Made by a program: the position numbers and the translations under genes. A model generated the notes under the pieces. It had not been told where the DNA came from, made no database searches, and saw only the letters and a program-made list of their open reading frames with translations. A DNA stretch of 64,000 nucleotides from Roseateles koreensis (lineage in GTDB: Bacteria; Pseudomonadota; Gammaproteobacteria; Burkholderiales; Burkholderiaceae_C), in assembly GCF_028595305.1 (NCBI RefSeq), contig NZ_JAQQXS010000009.1, positions 62,001-126,000 of the forward strand, given 5' to 3'. Below are positions 63,129 to 64,000 of this stretch, in pieces. How positions within the stretch are numbered: position 1 is the first letter of the stretch; each line of letters opens with the position of its first letter.

Positions 63129-64000
63129 TCAGGCCTCGGCGGAGACGATTTGCAGCGTCAGTGGCAAGAGACTTTCGTAGAGCTGATCGCTGGGCTGAGC
63201 GACCCCTTGTCGATCGACGGGCAAGGGTCCCAATAGGGCGGACAACATCGGCGTCAAGACGCTTTGCGTCACCCAGGTGGCGCCTCTGCCGGGCTCGCTT
63301 GATGCTGTGGGCACGACAAAGCCGAGCCAGCGCCCTGCAGGGTCGAACACCGGGCCGCTGGTCGCCGCAAAGGGCAGGGCGCGGTCCAAGACGGCTTGAC
63401 CTGCACTGGCGTCGCCCCGCCCCATGAAGCCCAGTTGCATGGCGGGCCAAGCGGGCTGGGCTTGCGGCACGGGCGCATAGGTCAAGGCTGCCACGGGGCT
63501 ACCGGCAAAGGCGCTGCGTGGGGCGCAGCGCAGCGCCGCCAGGCCGGCGGGCAGTTTCAGCGCTGGCGAGAGGGGGGCTATGCACAAACCCAACGCCGCC
63601 AGGGCGTCGTTCAGGGCTGCAAAGTCGGCCGTGGTGTCAGGCTGGGCCTCGGTCATTTCGCCCAGGCCATTGCGCAGCCAAAAGACCGGGCTGGGTTGCA
63701 GCGGCAACAAGGCGTGCTGCCCTTTGTTCAAGAGCAGGCCTGTGCCCCGAGCTTGCACCCTTGCATGGGCTGGCGCTTGGATGCCGAAGGGCCAAGGGCC
63801 GGGGCCGGTCCAGGTGGATGACGTATTGGCCGGGGCAGCGCCTGCCAAGGCCTGAACCAGCGGCTGAACTGCCAGCAAGGCGGGCAGGCCAGCCTGCCTT
63901 TGCAGGCCGGCGTCCACGAGGCGTGCGGCAAAAGCGGGTTGGCCGCTCAGCGCCTGCAGGCAGGCGTACAAGGCCAGCGCTTCAGGCTCGTCCTTGTGGG
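63129..64000 (-). CDS. Trypsin-like protein with possible Sel1/TPR-type N-terminal part (gene runs off the right edge)
   Basis: The open frame continues to the window edge, with HKDEPEALALYACLQALSGQ resembling an end of a Sel1-type helical repeat. The following part resembles a chymotrypsin-fold domain: LLNKGQHALLPL, then RALPFAATSGPVFDPAGRWL in the place of the usual G-x-S-G-G-P-V motif. The change around the nucleophile Ser (A-T-S-G-P) makes activity uncertain. It converges with slmA. The N-terminus is outside the window. Confidence 0.6.
   Translation of the reverse strand, partial: HKDEPEALALYACLQALSGQPAFAARLVDAGLQRQAGLPALLAVQPLVQALAGAAPANTSSTWTGPGPWPFGIQAPAHARVQARGTGLLLNKGQHALLPLQPSPVFWLRNGLGEMTEAQPDTTADFAALNDALAALGLCIAPLSPALKLPAGLAALRCAPRSAFAGSPVAALTYAPVPQAQPAWPAMQLGFMGRGDASAGQAVLDRALPFAATSGPVFDPAGRWLGFVVPTASSEPGRGATWVTQSVLTPMLSALLGPLPVDRQGVAQPSDQLYESLLPLTLQIVSAEA

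Overview
The window looks like chromosomal DNA of a GC-rich betaproteobacterium of the order Burkholderiales, probably Comamonadaceae or a close relative. The evidence is the gene content and order: ispE–tRNA-Gln–prs–rplY–pth, lolB beside a TPR protein, mutM–mutY–rapZ–recN–nadK–hrcA, an imuA–imuB–dnaE2 mutagenesis cassette, argB followed by slmA, a Bug-family periplasmic receptor, and a Liv-type transporter operon that carries CoA ligases. No 16S rRNA gene is present, so the genus cannot be fixed.

Layout. 1-6907: housekeeping genes on the minus strand (pth, rplY, prs, tRNA-Gln, ispE). A GlxA-type regulator, glutathione-dependent formaldehyde dehydrogenase and a CysB-like regulator sit between pth and rplY. 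6957-16359: lolB and a TPR protein, divergent mutM/mutY, then rapZ-recN-nadK, hrcA and tRNA-Met(CAT). 16360-18311: a gene-poor accessory stretch next to the tRNA, with two small HNH genes (one lacking the expected catalytic His) and a His/Ala-rich small protein. 18312-38943: a 20-kb catabolic cluster, all plus-strand except its TetR regulator. It encodes a saccharopine-dehydrogenase-like protein, two aldehyde dehydrogenases, a DUF1329 protein, a DUF1302 protein, an MMPL/RND transporter, a YCF48-like protein, two amidases, an APC permease, a Tat-exported flavin amine oxidase, a glutamine-synthetase-like gamma-glutamyl-amine ligase and a PuuB-like oxidase. Together they suggest uptake and stepwise breakdown of an amine or amide, probably hydrophobic. 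The cluster ends in debris: a LysR fragment and the C-terminus of an IS256-family transposase.

39309-44810: the SOS-type dnaE2-imuB-imuA cassette under a near-perfect 34-bp palindrome with a consensus LexA box. 44965-48575: GNAT acetyltransferase, secreted amidohydrolase, glutathione S-transferase and a solute-binding protein. 48681-58363: a Crp/Fnr regulator divergent from an operon of AMP-forming CoA ligase, LivG, LivH, LivM, LivK-like receptor, LivF and a PaaK-like ligase, probably for import and CoA activation of an organic acid. 58525-64000: Bug receptor, dtd, argB, response regulator, slmA and a partial trypsin-like/Sel1 protein.

The most unexpected signal is small-scale. Several genes have tandem duplications that begin at, or contain, their stop codon: livM (9 bp, three in-frame TGAs), rapZ (18 bp), the MMPL transporter (11 bp), a solute-binding protein (8 bp), slmA (12 bp), the LivK-like receptor (9-bp repeat), livH (98-99 bp) and argB (75 bp). 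In livH and argB the stop codon also lies in a long hairpin, formed because the sequence after the stop is the inverted complement of the gene's own last codons. No statistics were computed, so this is a pattern seen by eye and not a proven system.
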